A stretch of DNA of 14,564 nt from Treponema sp. UBA4267 (GTDB lineage Bacteria > Spirochaetota > Spirochaetia > Treponematales > Treponemataceae), in assembly GCA_002395155.1 (NCBI GenBank), contig DGWD01000001.1:1-14564 (forward strand). Direction: 5' to 3'. Position numbers and translations under genes: made by a program. Position 1 is the stretch's first letter; the number at the start of each line of letters is the position of its first letter. Shown piece after piece: positions 13,416 to 14,564 of the stretch. The notes under the pieces were generated by a model. The model saw only the letters and a list, made by a program, of their open reading frames with translations. It was not told the DNA's origin and ran no database searches.

Positions 13416-14536
13416 AACATCGATTTTCTTTTTTGGTTGGAATTTCGATAGTTATTGTAGTATTAATATTTCTTCCTACCGGTTTTGAAGGTGCTCTTCA
13501 ATTTAAGGATGCTGAAAAATGCAAAGTGCTTGTTGAAGAGGTGGATAATTCAAGCCTTATTGATACAGGATTAATTCGCACCGGTCAACAGATTTGCAAA
13601 GTTCGTTTTTTAACTGGCAGATTTGAGGGACAGACCTCGTTTGGCTGGAATATGCTGGGAGGTTCTCTTTCTCAGGATAAACTTTTTAGACCAGGAGATA
13701 AAGCTCAGGCTGTTGTACATCATGACGAAGGAGAAATAATTTCTATCAATCTAATTGATTACTACCGCCTTGATGGCGAACTTGTTCTTGCAATTGCTTT
13801 TGCACTATTTCTGATTTGCTTTGCTCGTGGTGTTGGTCTTCGCTCGGTTTTGTCTTTTGTAATCACGATTCTTGTTTTGTGGAAGATTTTAGTTCCGCTC
13901 TTTTTAAAAGGTTATAATTCGATTTTTGTTGGACTAGTTGCAGTTGCCATAATGACTTTCGTGATTCTTCTTTTTGTTTACGGGCTTGATAAACGGCTTT
14001 TATCTTCATTCTTTGGCTCAATGAGCGGAATTATTTTTGCCATGATTCTTTCAATAATTTGTAGTAAAGCTTTTCATATTCACGGAGCGGTAATGGCAAA
14101 TTCTGAGGCACTTTTGTATTCAGGTTTTGCCGATTTGAACTTAACTCAGATTTTTATGGCCTCTGTTTTTATTGGGGCCAGCGGTTCTGTAATGGATCTT
14201 AGTGTTGATATTACCTCAGCTGTGTCTGAAGTTGTACGAAATTGTCCGGACATTTCAACAAAAAAAGCCATAAAATCAGGACTTGCAGTTGCTCGTGCCG
14301 CCATGGGAACAATGACAACTACACTTTTGCTGGCATATTCTGGAAGTTGCATCGCTTTTCTTATGACTTTTATGGCTCAGGGAACTCCAGTTTACAATAT
14401 TTTGAATAACAATGTGGTAGCCGCCGAAATCATCAACACAATTGCAGGAAGTTTTGGACTTGCAATGACAGCTCCATTAACCGCCTTTATTTCTGGAATT
14501 CTTCTTACAAACAAAGACAATTTTACAAAGGCTTAA
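13412..14536 (+). CDS. YibE/F family multi-span membrane protein
   Basis: I place the start at ATG 13412, which overlaps the phoU stop and has GGGGAGAGAG just upstream. An in-frame ATG at 13379 would only add residues inside phoU. The 374-residue product has one N-terminal span (about 7-23), a beta-rich extracytoplasmic domain to about residue 125, and roughly seven further spans. Among these are FIGASGSVMDLSVDI and AMGTMTTTLLLAYSG, typical of the YibE/F family. The substrate of the family is unknown. Translational coupling to phoU in a Pho-controlled operon suggests a phosphate-related transport or regulatory role, which is an inference from context. Its last codons overlap Pho-box array 3. 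Confidence 0.88.
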   Translation: MKHRFSFLVGISIVIVVLIFLPTGFEGALQFKDAEKCKVLVEEVDNSSLIDTGLIRTGQQICKVRFLTGRFEGQTSFGWNMLGGSLSQDKLFRPGDKAQAVVHHDEGEIISINLIDYYRLDGELVLAIAFALFLICFARGVGLRSVLSFVITILVLWKILVPLFLKGYNSIFVGLVAVAIMTFVILLFVYGLDKRLLSSFFGSMSGIIFAMILSIICSKAFHIHGAVMANSEALLYSGFADLNLTQIFMASVFIGASGSVMDLSVDITSAVSEVVRNCPDISTKKAIKSGLAVARAAMGTMTTTLLLAYSGSCIAFLMTFMAQGTPVYNILNNNVVAAEIINTIAGSFGLAMTAPLTAFISGILLTNKDNFTKA

Positions 14537-14560
14537 CACATCCTACATTAAGGCTTAATA
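14522..14560 (+). promoter_or_regulatory. Pho-box array 3 at the right edge
   Basis: TTTACA (14522), TTAACA (14533), degenerate TACATT (14544) and TTAATA (14555) repeat the exact 11-bp spacing of the arrays before pstS and pstC. The third unit is identical to that of array 1. The array spans the stop codon of the YibE/F gene and ends 4 bp before the window does, so the -10 expected at about 14570 and its gene are not visible. The unseen gene is predicted to be on the plus strand and phosphate-regulated. Confidence 0.75.
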
Positions 14561-14564
14561 CACA

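Overview
The window reads as chromosomal DNA of a low-GC bacterium. My best guess is a host-associated spirochaete of the Treponema type. That rests on overall impression (AT-rich genes, GC-rich modular repeats, AAA/DUF4143 and DUF234 ATPases, the style of the pst locus) and not on a marker gene, so it is tentative; a Clostridia-like source is the main alternative.

Left part, 1-7730, is accessory DNA. It opens with the tail of a DUF234-type ATPase and a complete AAA/DUF4143 ATPase. The ATPase's promoter region carries three copies of TGTGTAAAA exactly 32 bp apart. After a 251-bp gap with two striking inverted repeats come two translationally coupled genes: a 987-aa PLD-like/SF2 helicase/DUF3427 protein and a Nudix hydrolase. 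Next are a DUF4238 protein, a TTG-started nucleoside deoxyribosyltransferase-like protein, and the wreck of a KAP-family P-loop NTPase. That wreck has an amber codon immediately after its Walker A motif, and its 3' part has been replaced by a GC-rich modular repeat (7570-7730). The content resembles a partly decayed defence island.

Middle part, 7749-8852, holds a DUF523 gene and a convergent ferredoxin-like 4Fe-4S gene.

Right part, 9022-14564, is a phosphate (PHO) regulon: pstS alone with its own terminator, then pstC-pstA-pstB-phoU-yibE/F packed as one operon with ATGA overlaps or short gaps. Three arrays of 6-mers with an 11-bp period (TTTACA, TTAACA, a degenerate unit, TTAACA) stand before pstS, before pstC, and at the right edge after yibE/F. 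They look like PhoP/PhoB boxes. In the first two, a -10-like hexamer starts exactly 10 bp after the last box.

Three observations stand out. First, pstA and pstB each contain an in-frame GC-rich insertion sharing sequence blocks with the repeat that ended the KAP gene, so a mobile repeat family appears to insert into coding sequence without breaking it, as Rickettsia palindromic elements do. Second, PstS is circularly permuted relative to canonical PstS: the usual C-terminal half comes first. Third, the Pho-box arrays define a precise operator grammar and predict that the gene just beyond the right edge is phosphate-regulated.
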